A stretch of 64,000 nucleotides of DNA from Limnohabitans sp. WS1 (lineage in GTDB: Bacteria; Pseudomonadota; Gammaproteobacteria; Burkholderiales; Burkholderiaceae_C), in NCBI RefSeq assembly GCF_003063265.1, contig NZ_NERU01000006.1, positions 62,001 to 126,000 of the forward strand, read 5' to 3'. Position 1 is the first letter of the stretch. Every line of letters begins with the position of its first letter. The notes beneath the pieces were generated by a model. That model worked only from the letters and a program-made list of their open reading frames with translations. It was not told where the DNA came from and ran no database searches. The translations under genes and the position numbers were made by a program. Shown here piece after piece: positions 55,305 through 63,785 of the stretch.

Positions 55305-56258
55305 ATGGCCACGGCAGGAAAAACCAAGCCCGCTTTGCCTCGGGTGGGTGTTGTGGGTCTGGGCATCATGGGCGGCACCATGGCCGAAGCTTTGCTGCAG
55401 CAGGGTTACACGGTGTGTGGCTGCGACATCAATGCGAAAGCCTTGGCACGCCTCAAGCGTGCCGGTGGTCAGTGCCTGGGCAGTGCGGCCGATGTGGCCA
55501 GCCAGTCGGACGTGGTGATCGTCTCCTTGTCCACCTCACAAGCCTTGGCCCAAGTGACCCAATCGATCGCGGCCCTGCCCAAGTCGCAATGGGCACACAA
55601 GCCCATCGTCATCGAGACCAGCACCTTGCCCATGGCGGACAAAGACGCGTGTGCCAATGCCTTGGGCAAGTTGGGCATCGTCACTTTGGACGCGCCCATC
55701 AGCGGCACCGCCGTGCGCATCAAAGAGCGGGCCTGGACGTTTTTTGTCAGTGGCAAAGAAACGGCGCACCGAAAGGTCTTGCCCGTGCTGCAGGTGTTCA
55801 CGGACAAGGTGTCTTTTGTGGGGCCTTACGGCAACGGCACCAAGATGAAGTTTGCGGCCAACCATTTGGTGGCCATTTACAACGTGGCTTATGCAGAATC
55901 CGTGACGCTGGCCCGCAAAATGGGGCTGAACCCTCAGGACGTCCTGGATCTCTTTGGCAACAGTCCCGTGCTGGGCACAGGCGTCATGCGCTTGCGCATG
56001 CCCATGATGCTGGAACGCCAATACAGCCCACCCACCATGAAGGTTGAGGTCTGGCAAAAAGACATGCAGGTCATTGGCGACATGGCCAAGTCGGTGGATT
56101 GTCCGACCCCTTTGTTCTCGACCTGCGCCGCGATCTACACCAGTGCCATGGCCCAGGGGCTGGCCCTGGAAGACACGGCGTCGACGGCCGAGGTCATGTC
56201 GGCCATGGCAGGTATTGCACCCGCCAAGGGGCGAAGCAAAAAACCGGTCAAGCCTTGA
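55305..56258 (+). CDS. Beta-hydroxyacid dehydrogenase family protein (NAD(P)-binding)
   Basis: A 317-residue member of the 3-hydroxyisobutyrate/tartronate-semialdehyde reductase family: Rossmann GLGIMGG (18-24), substrate loop DAPISG (129-134), catalytic Lys182 in GNGTKMKFAANH. Typical substrates are 3-hydroxyisobutyrate or tartronate semialdehyde. Its end overlaps the convergent carboxymuconolactone-decarboxylase-like gene by 11 bases. Confidence 0.9.
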   Translation: MATAGKTKPALPRVGVVGLGIMGGTMAEALLQQGYTVCGCDINAKALARLKRAGGQCLGSAADVASQSDVVIVSLSTSQALAQVTQSIAALPKSQWAHKPIVIETSTLPMADKDACANALGKLGIVTLDAPISGTAVRIKERAWTFFVSGKETAHRKVLPVLQVFTDKVSFVGPYGNGTKMKFAANHLVAIYNVAYAESVTLARKMGLNPQDVLDLFGNSPVLGTGVMRLRMPMMLERQYSPPTMKVEVWQKDMQVIGDMAKSVDCPTPLFSTCAAIYTSAMAQGLALEDTASTAEVMSAMAGIAPAKGRSKKPVKP

Positions 56259-56793
56259 TCTTGGATGTTGATTTGGCCTTGGCTGTCGATTTGGTTGAGG
56301 CCTTGGCGGGACTTTTGGCAGGTTTTGTTTTGGCGGGTTTTGTTTTTGCCGTGGTGGCCAGTTTTTTGGCCGCTTTTTCCGCTGCTTCGATCAAGGGCAA
56401 TTCGTCGCGCACCGCCTTGTAGGCGTCCAGCGCGGCAGGACCGCCGCAGTAAAGGAAGGAGTGCAAAATCAGCTCGCGCAATTCTTCGCGCGACACGCCA
56501 TTGCGCACAGCCCCTCTGAGGTGAATTTTGATTTCGGCGGGCCGGTTCAAGGCAATGCACATCGACAGCGTGGACAAGCTGCGCTCTTTCAGGGTCAGGC
56601 CCGGACGTGTCCAGACCTTGCCCCAAGCGAATTCGGTGGCCAGTTCCTGAAAAGGCATATTCAGGTCATCGGCGTTGGCAAATGAGCGTTCGACGTAATC
56701 ATCGCCCAACACTTTTTTGCGCATGGCCAAGCCGGCTTTGTAGCCCTCGGACTTGGGTGGGTTGTCAGACTTCTTGTTGGTGGCGGTTTTCAT
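56248..56793 (-). CDS. Carboxymuconolactone decarboxylase family protein with Lys/Ala-rich tail
   Basis: A 181-residue protein. Residues 20-135 are a carboxymuconolactone-decarboxylase (AhpD-like) fold (ERSLSTLSMCIALNR, GVSREELRELILHSFLYCGGPAAL). The last 45 residues are almost only Lys, Ala, Pro, Ser and Thr (AKTKPAKTKPAKSPAK), histone-H1-like and probably disordered and nucleic-acid- or polyanion-binding. That tail overlaps the convergent dehydrogenase gene. The activity of the fold is unknown. The ATG at 56793 is chosen. Confidence 0.85.
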   Translation of the reverse strand: MKTATNKKSDNPPKSEGYKAGLAMRKKVLGDDYVERSFANADDLNMPFQELATEFAWGKVWTRPGLTLKERSLSTLSMCIALNRPAEIKIHLRGAVRNGVSREELRELILHSFLYCGGPAALDAYKAVRDELPLIEAAEKAAKKLATTAKTKPAKTKPAKSPAKASTKSTAKAKSTSKIKA

Positions 56794-56806
56794 GGCAAGG
56801 GTTCTT

Positions 56807-57784
56807 TCAATCTGCTTTGATGTTGGCCGAGCGCACCACAGCGCCCCACTTGACGATTTCGTCTTTGATGTAGCTCGCAAATTGCTCAGGCGTGTCCCCC
56901 ACAGGCAAGGCACCTTGTTGGTTCAGTTTTTCGGCCACGTCGGGCAGTTTGAGAATGTCCACAATTTCGCGGTTGAGCCGCGTCACGATTTCTTTGGGTG
57001 TTTTGGCGGGTGCCACAATGCCCACCCAAGAGTAAGCCTCATAGCCTGGTAATCCACTTTCAGAAATGGTGGGGATGTCGGCCAGTGAGGGTACGCGTTT
57101 GGCGCTGCCCACGGCAATGGCTTTGAGCTGGCCGGATTTCACCTGGTTGATCACAGACGGAATGCTGCTGTAAAGCATCTGGACTTGGCCCGCCAACAAA
57201 TCGGACAAAGCCGGGCCTTGGCCTTTGTACGGCACATGCACCGTTTGCACGTTGGCCATGGAGTTGAACAACTCGCCCGCCAAATGGCCTGAGTTGCCGC
57301 TGCCAGGGGATGCGAAGAACAACTGCTTGGGTTTGGACTTGGCAAGGGTGATCAATTCCAGCGTTGTTTTGGCGGGCACCGAAGGGTGCGTGACCAAGAG
57401 CAAAGGAAAATTCACCATGTTGGTAATGGGCGCGAAATCCTTCAGTGGGTCATAGGGCAATTTGTCGTACAGACTGGGGTTCACCGCCATGGGCCCAGCG
57501 GCCGCCACGGCCAAGGTGTAGCCGTCTGCTGGGGATTGCATCAAGGCCTGCAGGCCCACAATGCCGTTGGCTCCGGCCCGGTTGTCGATCACCACTTGTT
57601 GACCCAGACGTTCATTGAGCTTTTGGGCGACCACGCGGGCGATCACATCGTTGCCGCCACCTGGTGGAAAGGGCACGATGATGCGGATAGGCTTGTTGGG
57701 GAAGGTTTGCGCTATGACTGGCGCAGCAAAGGCCAGCAAAACGGTGGACACAACAGCGATCAGAGGCTTGGCAACGCGGAACAT
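56807..57784 (-). CDS. Bug/TctC family receptor
   Basis: A 325-residue Bug receptor: signal peptide to about residue 25 (AAPVIAQ), PFPPGGGNDV, NRAGANGIVG and VPYKGQGPALSDLLAGQVQ motifs. The ATG at 57784 is used. It is 13 bases upstream of the carboxymuconolactone-decarboxylase-like gene on the same strand, so the two are probably one operon; the acid bound is unknown. Confidence 0.92.
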   Translation of the reverse strand: MFRVAKPLIAVVSTVLLAFAAPVIAQTFPNKPIRIIVPFPPGGGNDVIARVVAQKLNERLGQQVVIDNRAGANGIVGLQALMQSPADGYTLAVAAAGPMAVNPSLYDKLPYDPLKDFAPITNMVNFPLLLVTHPSVPAKTTLELITLAKSKPKQLFFASPGSGNSGHLAGELFNSMANVQTVHVPYKGQGPALSDLLAGQVQMLYSSIPSVINQVKSGQLKAIAVGSAKRVPSLADIPTISESGLPGYEAYSWVGIVAPAKTPKEIVTRLNREIVDILKLPDVAEKLNQQGALPVGDTPEQFASYIKDEIVKWGAVVRSANIKAD

Positions 57785-58005
57785 GGAGTCTCCAGAGGTA
57801 TTGAACCGATCTAAAACGAGCATGCTCATGCTTGCACAAAGTGGCCAATGTCCTGTAATTTGGGCGACAAACCATGGAGCCAGCCCTGTCTTCTTAGGAA
57901 GCCTTGGTGGTGGACGCGGCACCCATCACCACAATGGAGTCAGGCAGACCGCTGCCTTGGTGGCGAATTCAAGGGTGTGGAGCGTCAAGCCGTGCAAAAT
58001 AGCCC

Positions 58006-58239
58006 ATGCTCAATTCTTTGCTTCAACCCATCAACGATGGCGTGTGTGCCCTGCATGACCCTTCGGGCCTGCATGTGGGCAACTTCAAGTGGGTCCATGG
58101 CCAATGGAAGTTCAAGGCCGTGGGCTATGGCCCTGCAGGCCAAGTGATGCCGGGCCATGGGCCTTTGACCGACCGACACAACAGCTGTTTCGCGCAATTG
58201 GACGAAGCCACCATCCGCGCCCAATTTTTCAAGGATTGA
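58006..58239 (+). CDS. Small conserved-looking hypothetical protein
   Basis: A 77-residue protein, soluble, rich in Gly and aromatic residues (GNFKWVHGQWKFKAVGYG). I do not recognise a domain. It begins at 58006 and ends 2 bases before the deaminase gene, whose ribosome-binding site (AAGGATTG) lies in its final codons, so it is probably cotranscribed and translation-coupled. Confidence 0.65.
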   Translation: MLNSLLQPINDGVCALHDPSGLHVGNFKWVHGQWKFKAVGYGPAGQVMPGHGPLTDRHNSCFAQLDEATIRAQFFKD

Positions 58240-58241
58240 CC

Positions 58242-59291
58242 ATGTTCAAAGTCCACGCCATCCCCCCAAGCCGCCTGCCCGAGTTGCTGCGCCGCATGCC
58301 CAAGGCCGAGCTGCACATCCACATTGAAGGATCACTGGAGCCCGAGTTGATCTTTGCCCTGGCCCAGCGCAACGACGTGTCGCTGCCCTATGCCGATGTA
58401 GCAGCCTTGCGCAGCGCCTATGCTTTCACCAACCTGCAAAGTTTTCTGGACCTGTACTACGCCGGGGCCAGCGTGCTGCTGCACGAGCAAGACTTCTACG
58501 ACATGGCCTGGGCGTATTTTGAAAAAGCCGCCGCCGACCATGTGGTGCGGGCCGAGCTGTTTTTTGACCCGCAGACCCACACAGCCCGGGGTGTGGCCAT
58601 GGGCGCGGTCATCGATGGCCTGAGCCGCGCCTGCCGCGATGCACAAACCCATCTGAACATCAGCGCCGATCTGATCCTGTGCTTTTTGCGCCACTTGTCT
58701 GAAGACGATGCGCTGGCCACGCTGGAGGAAGCCATGCCCTGGCGCGAACACTTCATCGGCGTGGGTCTCGATTCGAGCGAGCTGGGCCACCCGCCCGAAA
58801 AGTTTGCCCGCGTCTTTGCCCGCGCCCGCGAGCTGGGCTTGCACTGCGTGGCCCACGCGGGCGAAGAGGGGCCACCCGCCTACATTTGGGGCGCACTCGA
58901 CGTGTTGCAGGTCGAGCGCATCGACCACGGCGTGCAAGCCATCCACGATGCCGCGTTGATGAAGCGCTTGGCCGACAGCCACATGCCGCTCACCGTGTGC
59001 CCGCTGTCCAACCTCAAACTGTGCGTGTTCAAAAACCTGGCTGACCACAACCTGGGTCAGATGCTGGATGCAGGCCTGTGCATCACCCTCAACTCGGACG
59101 ACCCGGCCTACTTTGGCGGCTACCTGAACGACAACTACCTGCAAACCTTTGCGGCCCTGCACCTGAATGCGCAACAGGCCTACAAACTGGCCGCCAACAG
59201 CATCGAAGCGAGCTTTGCCCCCGAGGCGGACAAGCACCGCTGGATGCATGAACTGAAGGCTTGTTTTCAGGGGTTTGCGGAGCAGGATTGA
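58242..59291 (+). CDS. Adenosine/adenine deaminase
   Basis: A 349-residue deaminase: zinc ligands in HIHIEGS (His25, His27), HAGEEGPPAYIW, ERIDHG, SNLKL and NSDDPAYFGGYL. The PAYFGGYL ending resembles bacterial adenine deaminases more than true adenosine deaminases, so adenine to hypoxanthine is the preferred reading. The product would feed the xanthine dehydrogenase at 37-41 kb. Cytoplasmic. The ATG at 58242 is used. Confidence 0.9.
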   Translation: MFKVHAIPPSRLPELLRRMPKAELHIHIEGSLEPELIFALAQRNDVSLPYADVAALRSAYAFTNLQSFLDLYYAGASVLLHEQDFYDMAWAYFEKAAADHVVRAELFFDPQTHTARGVAMGAVIDGLSRACRDAQTHLNISADLILCFLRHLSEDDALATLEEAMPWREHFIGVGLDSSELGHPPEKFARVFARARELGLHCVAHAGEEGPPAYIWGALDVLQVERIDHGVQAIHDAALMKRLADSHMPLTVCPLSNLKLCVFKNLADHNLGQMLDAGLCITLNSDDPAYFGGYLNDNYLQTFAALHLNAQQAYKLAANSIEASFAPEADKHRWMHELKACFQGFAEQD

Positions 59292-59316
59292 GGGCTTTGC
59301 CTGTCAAAATGGCGCG

Positions 59317-60738
59317 ATGCTCAAGCAAGAATCCCAGCACACCGAATGGAAAGAAACCTGGCGCGATGACTACCTGCGCTGGGTTTGCGGCTTTGCCAAT
59401 GCGCAAGGCGGGCGTTTGCTGCTGGGGGTGAATGACAAGGGCCAAGTGGTGGGTCTGCCCGAAGCGGCCAAGCTTTTGGAAGATTTGCCCAACAAGGTGC
59501 GCGATCTGTTGGGCATTGTGGTGGACGTGAACCTGCACACCGAGGGCGAGTTGCACTACATTGAGGTGGTGGTGCAAGCCTATCCCAACCCGATCAGCTA
59601 CCGGGGCCATTACTACATGCGCAGCGGCAGCACGCTGCAAGAACTCAAGGGCGCGGCGCTGGACCGCTTTCTGTTGGGTCGCCATGGGCGCACTTGGGAC
59701 GGTGTACCTCTGCCCCAGTTCAGTTTGGCCGATGTGTCGGCACCGGCCATGGCGCGGTTTCGCCAGCTGGCCCAGCGCAGCGGTCGGCTCGATGCCGAGA
59801 CCCTGGCCGAGAGCGATGCCAACTTGCTGGACAAGTTGCGTCTGAAAGAGGGGCCGTATTACCAACGGGCCACAGCCTTGTTGTTTGCTGCAGATCCCCA
59901 GCGTTTTGTGACGGGTGCGTTTGTGAAGGTGGGTTATTTCGAGTCAGAGACCGAGTTGCTGTACCACGACGAGGTCGAAGGCGATTTGTTCCACCAAGTC
60001 AAGAACACGCTGGACCTGTTGCTGACCAAATACCTGAAGGCAGTCATTTCATACGATGGCATTGTGCGGGTGGAGACTTTTCCTGTCCCGCGTGCGGCGC
60101 TTCGTGAGGCACTGCTGAATGCGCTGGTGCACCGCGACTATGCGGTCACCGCGCCGGTCCAGATCCGTGTGTACGAAAACCGCTTGCGCATCTGGAACCC
60201 TGCGGTCTTGCCCGAGGGCTGGACCCTGGACACGCTGCTGGGCGCGCATTCCTCCAGTCCGTACAACCCGGCCATTGCGAATGCCTTTTTCAGGGCTGGC
60301 GAGATCGAGGCCTGGGGCCGTGGGGTGGAGCGGATTTTTGCGGCTTGCGCGGCGGCGGGCACGCCCAAACCCCTGCTGCGCTACCAACCGTTCGACATGT
60401 GGCTGGAATTCCCATTTGACCCCGCGTATTTGAAGGTGCTCAGAGCGGGGCAAGGGCAGAGCGAACAAGTCACCCCCGAAGTCACCGAACAAGTCACCGA
60501 ACAAGTCACCGAACAAGTCGCGCGCCTGATTGTTGCGCTGGGCGATCAGACATTGAGCCTGCAGGAGTTGATGCAGGCCTTGGGTTTGTCCCATCGGCCC
60601 AATTTTTTGGCGCTGCATTTGCGCCCAGCTTTGGTGGCCCAACTGATACAGATGACGGTGCCAGATAAGCCCCAGAGTCGTCTTCAAAAATACCGACTGA
60701 CGCCAGCAGGTCGACGCTGGCTTGCCAGACAAGCTTAA
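59317..60738 (+). CDS. AlbA-type ATP-binding protein with TEQV repeats
   Basis: A 473-residue protein. The N-terminal AlbA_2 DNA-binding domain (SQHTEWKETWRDDYLRWVCGFANAQGGRLLLGV) is followed by a HATPase-like region (ALREALLNALVHRDY) and a C-terminal winged helix (SLQELMQALGLSHRPNFL). Between them lies the repeat VTEQVTEQVTEQV (about residues 386-402, encoded by 12-base units near 60478-60519). Such proteins are transcriptional regulators or parts of defence systems. The ATG at 59317 is used. Confidence 0.8.
   Translation: MLKQESQHTEWKETWRDDYLRWVCGFANAQGGRLLLGVNDKGQVVGLPEAAKLLEDLPNKVRDLLGIVVDVNLHTEGELHYIEVVVQAYPNPISYRGHYYMRSGSTLQELKGAALDRFLLGRHGRTWDGVPLPQFSLADVSAPAMARFRQLAQRSGRLDAETLAESDANLLDKLRLKEGPYYQRATALLFAADPQRFVTGAFVKVGYFESETELLYHDEVEGDLFHQVKNTLDLLLTKYLKAVISYDGIVRVETFPVPRAALREALLNALVHRDYAVTAPVQIRVYENRLRIWNPAVLPEGWTLDTLLGAHSSSPYNPAIANAFFRAGEIEAWGRGVERIFAACAAAGTPKPLLRYQPFDMWLEFPFDPAYLKVLRAGQGQSEQVTPEVTEQVTEQVTEQVARLIVALGDQTLSLQELMQALGLSHRPNFLALHLRPALVAQLIQMTVPDKPQSRLQKYRLTPAGRRWLARQA
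60463..60519 (+). repeat. Short tandem repeat, 12-bp units, in the AlbA-type gene
   Basis: Tandem copies of a GAACAAGTCACC-like unit encode the TEQV run. In-frame unit gain or loss is possible without frameshift. Confidence 0.8.
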
Positions 60739-60759
60739 AACATACCCAAAGGGGGCGTG

Positions 60760-61023
60760 ATGCGATTGTCATTTGTTTCAGATATTCATGGCAATTTGCC
60801 TGCTTACGACGACGATCACCCTTACCCTTTGTCCAAGTTCCATCGCATAGAGAACGGCAGCCCCGATGCACGTTATGCGGTGGTCGAAAAATCGGGAGGG
60901 GACTGGTGTTGTGAGTTGATCAGCGTGCCCTATGACCATGAATCCATGGCGATTTTGGCCGATAAGCGTGGCCGTGATGATTGGGCGCATGCCTTGAGAA
61001 CCGGGTGGATGCCCGGAGTTTGA
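60760..61023 (+). pseudogene. Internally deleted metallophosphoesterase
   Basis: The 87-residue reading starts as a calcineurin-type phosphoesterase (MRLSFVSDIHGNLPA, with the D-x-H motif) and then jumps directly to the C-terminal part of the same family (AYDDDHPYP, ENGSPDARYAVVE, VPYDHESM, DWAHALRTG). The central part with the GNHE and other metal ligands is missing, so it cannot be an active phosphoesterase. The frame is intact and has a good GGGGG ribosome-binding site, so the remnant may still be translated. Confidence 0.7.
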
Positions 61024-61040
61024 ATCAAGGAGGATTGACC

Positions 61041-61334
61041 ATGTTGTTTGCCGTTTTGTTCACCGACCGACCCGATCAAGGCGCTTTGCGTGCCACCCAT
61101 TTGCAAGCCCACATTGACTGGGTGGCTTCACATCAGGCGCAAGTGCGCGTGGCCGGCAGTTTGCGCGAGCAGCTTGGGCAGGTGCCCAAAGGTGCTTTAT
61201 GGATCGTTGAGTCCGAGTCCAAAGAAAGCGTCCATCAATTGATGCAGACCGACCCCTTCTGGACTTGCGGGCTGCGCCAGAGCGTGGAAGTTTTGCATTG
61301 GAGCAAAGCGCTGGACCAGCAGGTGTTGGTTTGA
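61041..61334 (+). CDS. YciI family protein
   Basis: A 97-residue YciI-like protein (MLFAVLFTDRPDQGALRATHLQAHIDWV, GALWIVESESKESV, DPFWTCGL). The HLQAH histidine and the DPF segment are typical of this ferredoxin-like fold. Function is unknown. The ATG at 61041 has AAGGAGG upstream, 17 bases after the phosphoesterase remnant. Confidence 0.9.
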   Translation: MLFAVLFTDRPDQGALRATHLQAHIDWVASHQAQVRVAGSLREQLGQVPKGALWIVESESKESVHQLMQTDPFWTCGLRQSVEVLHWSKALDQQVLV

Positions 61335-61434
61335 GGCTTTTTACGCACACTGGTCTGCTTTCAGTCTTTGCCGTGGGCTTTTGATGAAGCGAATGGACGG
61401 TATGGACAGATACCCCATGTAAAATCCACCCCCG

Positions 61435-61463
61435 AAGCCCGCCGCCCCGGCGGGCTTTGTTTT
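61435..61463 (+). terminator. Rho-independent terminator upstream of the second BMP gene
   Basis: Perfect 9-bp stem AAGCCCGCC / GGCGGGCTT with GCCCC loop, followed by a T-rich tract. It probably ends the YciI transcript before the BMP gene. Confidence 0.75.
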
Positions 61464-61494
61464 GTTCAATCTCGGGGCCATGTAGAGGACTACC

Positions 61495-62580
61495 ATGTAT
61501 AAAAACCTCGCTGCCACGCTCGTGGCCGCCTGCTTTTTTCTTCCTGCCGTTCAGGCACAAAACTCCAAACCAGCGACCGAGCCCATCAAGGCCGGTTTTG
61601 TCTATGTCTCGCCCATCACCGAGGCGGGCTGGACGCGTCAGCACGACGAGGGCCGCAAGGCCGTTGAGCGGGCTTTGGGCGATCAGGTCAAGACCACCTT
61701 TGTGGCCGATGTGGCCGAGGGCGCTGACGCCGAGCGTGTGATCCGCGACTTGGCCAGCCAAGGCCACCAAATCATCTTCACACCCAGCTTTGGCTACATG
61801 GAGCCGACACTGCGGGTGGCCAAAGACTTTCCGAATGTGAAGTTCGAGTCGGTGACCGGTTTCAAGACCGCGCCCAACGTGGCGGCCTCCAATGCCCGTT
61901 ATTACGAAGGCCGCTATTTGGCGGGCATCGCAGCCGGGCGCATGACACAAACGAATGTGGCCGGTTATGTGGCGGGCTTTCCAATTCCCGAAGTCCTGCA
62001 GGGCATCAACGCCTTCACTTTGGGCATGCGCTCGGTCAACCCCAAGGCCCAAGTCAAAGTGGTCTGGCTCAACGCCTGGTTTGACCCACCCAAAGAGCGT
62101 GAAGCGGCCATGGCCTTGTTCAACCAGGATGTCGATGTGATCGCCTTCCACACGGGATCAACCGCCGTGATGGCCGCTGCGCAAGAGCGCGGCAAGATGG
62201 CTGTGGCCTACCACTCCGACATGCGCAAGACCGGGCCGGATGCGCAGATCATCGCCGTGACCCACCAGTGGGGCGACTACTACACGGCACGCGTCAAGGC
62301 GGCCATGAATGGCACATGGACTTCGGGCAGTGTGTGGGGCGGCGTCAAGGACGGCATGATCCGCGTGGGCGACTTTGGCCCCAAGGTGCCCAAGAAGGTT
62401 CAGGACGAAATCCTGGCCAAGCAAAAACGTGTGGGTTCTGGGCAGCTCAAGCCTTTTGTCGGGCCCATCTCCGACAACGAGGGCAAAGAAGTAGTTCCTG
62501 CCGGGCAGGCCTTGAGCGATGCACAGATTTTGCAGATGAATTATTTGGTGCAAGGCGTGCTGGGGCGCGTCACACGCTGA
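61495..62580 (+). CDS. BMP family ABC substrate-binding protein (soluble, orphan)
   Basis: A 361-residue paralogue of the receptor at 49086: AGFVYVSPITEAGWTRQHDEGR, IFTPSFGYMEPT, GFPIPEVLQGINAFTLG. Its signal peptide (residues 1-22, ending VQAQ) lacks a lipobox, so it is soluble in the periplasm. No ATPase or permease gene is next to it, so it may deliver ligand to the importer encoded at 45.5-49 kb or to an unlinked one. Confidence 0.92.
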   Translation: MYKNLAATLVAACFFLPAVQAQNSKPATEPIKAGFVYVSPITEAGWTRQHDEGRKAVERALGDQVKTTFVADVAEGADAERVIRDLASQGHQIIFTPSFGYMEPTLRVAKDFPNVKFESVTGFKTAPNVAASNARYYEGRYLAGIAAGRMTQTNVAGYVAGFPIPEVLQGINAFTLGMRSVNPKAQVKVVWLNAWFDPPKEREAAMALFNQDVDVIAFHTGSTAVMAAAQERGKMAVAYHSDMRKTGPDAQIIAVTHQWGDYYTARVKAAMNGTWTSGSVWGGVKDGMIRVGDFGPKVPKKVQDEILAKQKRVGSGQLKPFVGPISDNEGKEVVPAGQALSDAQILQMNYLVQGVLGRVTR

Positions 62581-62652
62581 GCGCGTGCCCGCTTTGGGCG
62601 GGCCGATGACACGCTGTCAGGGCCCAGCCGCTTTGCACCCTGGGGCCTGGGA

Positions 62653-63627
62653 TCAAGCGGCATCCAGGTTGATTTGCCGTTCTTTGGCCAAGTCTGTCCA
62701 GCGAGCCAGGTCTTTTTTCATGAAGTCGGCAAATTGCGTGGGATTCATGGGCATGAGTTCAACCGCTTCGGCACTCAGTTTGTCGCGAAAGTCGGGCTGG
62801 GCCAAGACGGTGGCCATGGCGTCGTTGAGTTGTTTGACCACCGCCGCAGGCATGCCCGCCGGGCCCACCACGCCGTACCACTGCTGCGCATCAAAACCTT
62901 TGAGTCCCGATTCCTCCATCGTGGGCACGTCTTTCAGGGCCGGGTGGCGTTGTGTGCCTGTGACCGCCAAAGCCCGAATGCGACCGCTGCGAATGTGGGG
63001 CAGGGCGGCCGCCAATCCCGGAAACATGGCTTGGGTTTGACCGGCAATCACATCATTGGTGGCGGGCGCGATGCCTCGGTAGGGAATATGGACCATGAAA
63101 GCGCTGGTTTGTGCCTTGAACAACTCCGCCGTGAGGTGGGTCAGCGAGCCCGCGCCTGCCGAGCCGTAGGACACCCGACCGGGGTTCTTTTTGACGTAGT
63201 CGATGAAGGCTTTGACGTCCTTGATGGGCAAGTTGGCGTTGACCACCAGCACATTGGGGGTGCTGCCAATCATGCCGATGGGGCTGAAGTCTTTGATCGG
63301 GTCGTAGGGCAGTTTGCGTGTGGCGGGGGATGTGCCGTGTGTGGCAACGTAACCCTGCATCAGGGTGTAGCCATCGGGGCTGGCTTTGGCGGCCATTTGC
63401 GAGGCGATCACGCCCCCGCCACCGCCGTGGTTTTCAACCACCATGGCTTGCCCCAGCACTTTGCCAAACCGATCGCAAAATTGACGGCCCACCATGTCCG
63501 AGCCCCCGCCTGCAGCCACCGGCACAATGTATTTGATGGGACGGTTGGGGTACCCTGTCTGGGCGCTTGCCAGCCCGGGCAGTCCAAACCACAAGGGGCT
63601 GGCCTGAATGAAGGTGCGTCTTTGCAT
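62653..63627 (-). CDS. Bug/TctC family receptor
   Basis: A 324-residue Bug receptor: leader QRRTFIQASPLWFGLPGLASAQ, PVAAGGGSDMV, NHGGGGGVIAS and IPYRGIAPATNDVIAGQTQ motifs. The ATG at 63627 has TGGAGA upstream and is preferred over the GTG at 63639. It converges with the BMP gene and is divergent from dcd. Ligand unknown. Confidence 0.92.
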   Translation of the reverse strand: MQRRTFIQASPLWFGLPGLASAQTGYPNRPIKYIVPVAAGGGSDMVGRQFCDRFGKVLGQAMVVENHGGGGGVIASQMAAKASPDGYTLMQGYVATHGTSPATRKLPYDPIKDFSPIGMIGSTPNVLVVNANLPIKDVKAFIDYVKKNPGRVSYGSAGAGSLTHLTAELFKAQTSAFMVHIPYRGIAPATNDVIAGQTQAMFPGLAAALPHIRSGRIRALAVTGTQRHPALKDVPTMEESGLKGFDAQQWYGVVGPAGMPAAVVKQLNDAMATVLAQPDFRDKLSAEAVELMPMNPTQFADFMKKDLARWTDLAKERQINLDAA

Positions 63628-63785
63628 ATCGGTCTCCACAAAAGGTGTTGTTTTGCCGTTTATTTTGTTGGCAAATCATGTCCTGAGCAGTTGCTGGGGA
63701 GACTCTGGCTTGCCGGCCTTGCACCAGGTCAAGGCCTTGAATGGGCAAGAGGCCTAAAATGCAGGCCTTCTTCAAAGGGTGAGCG

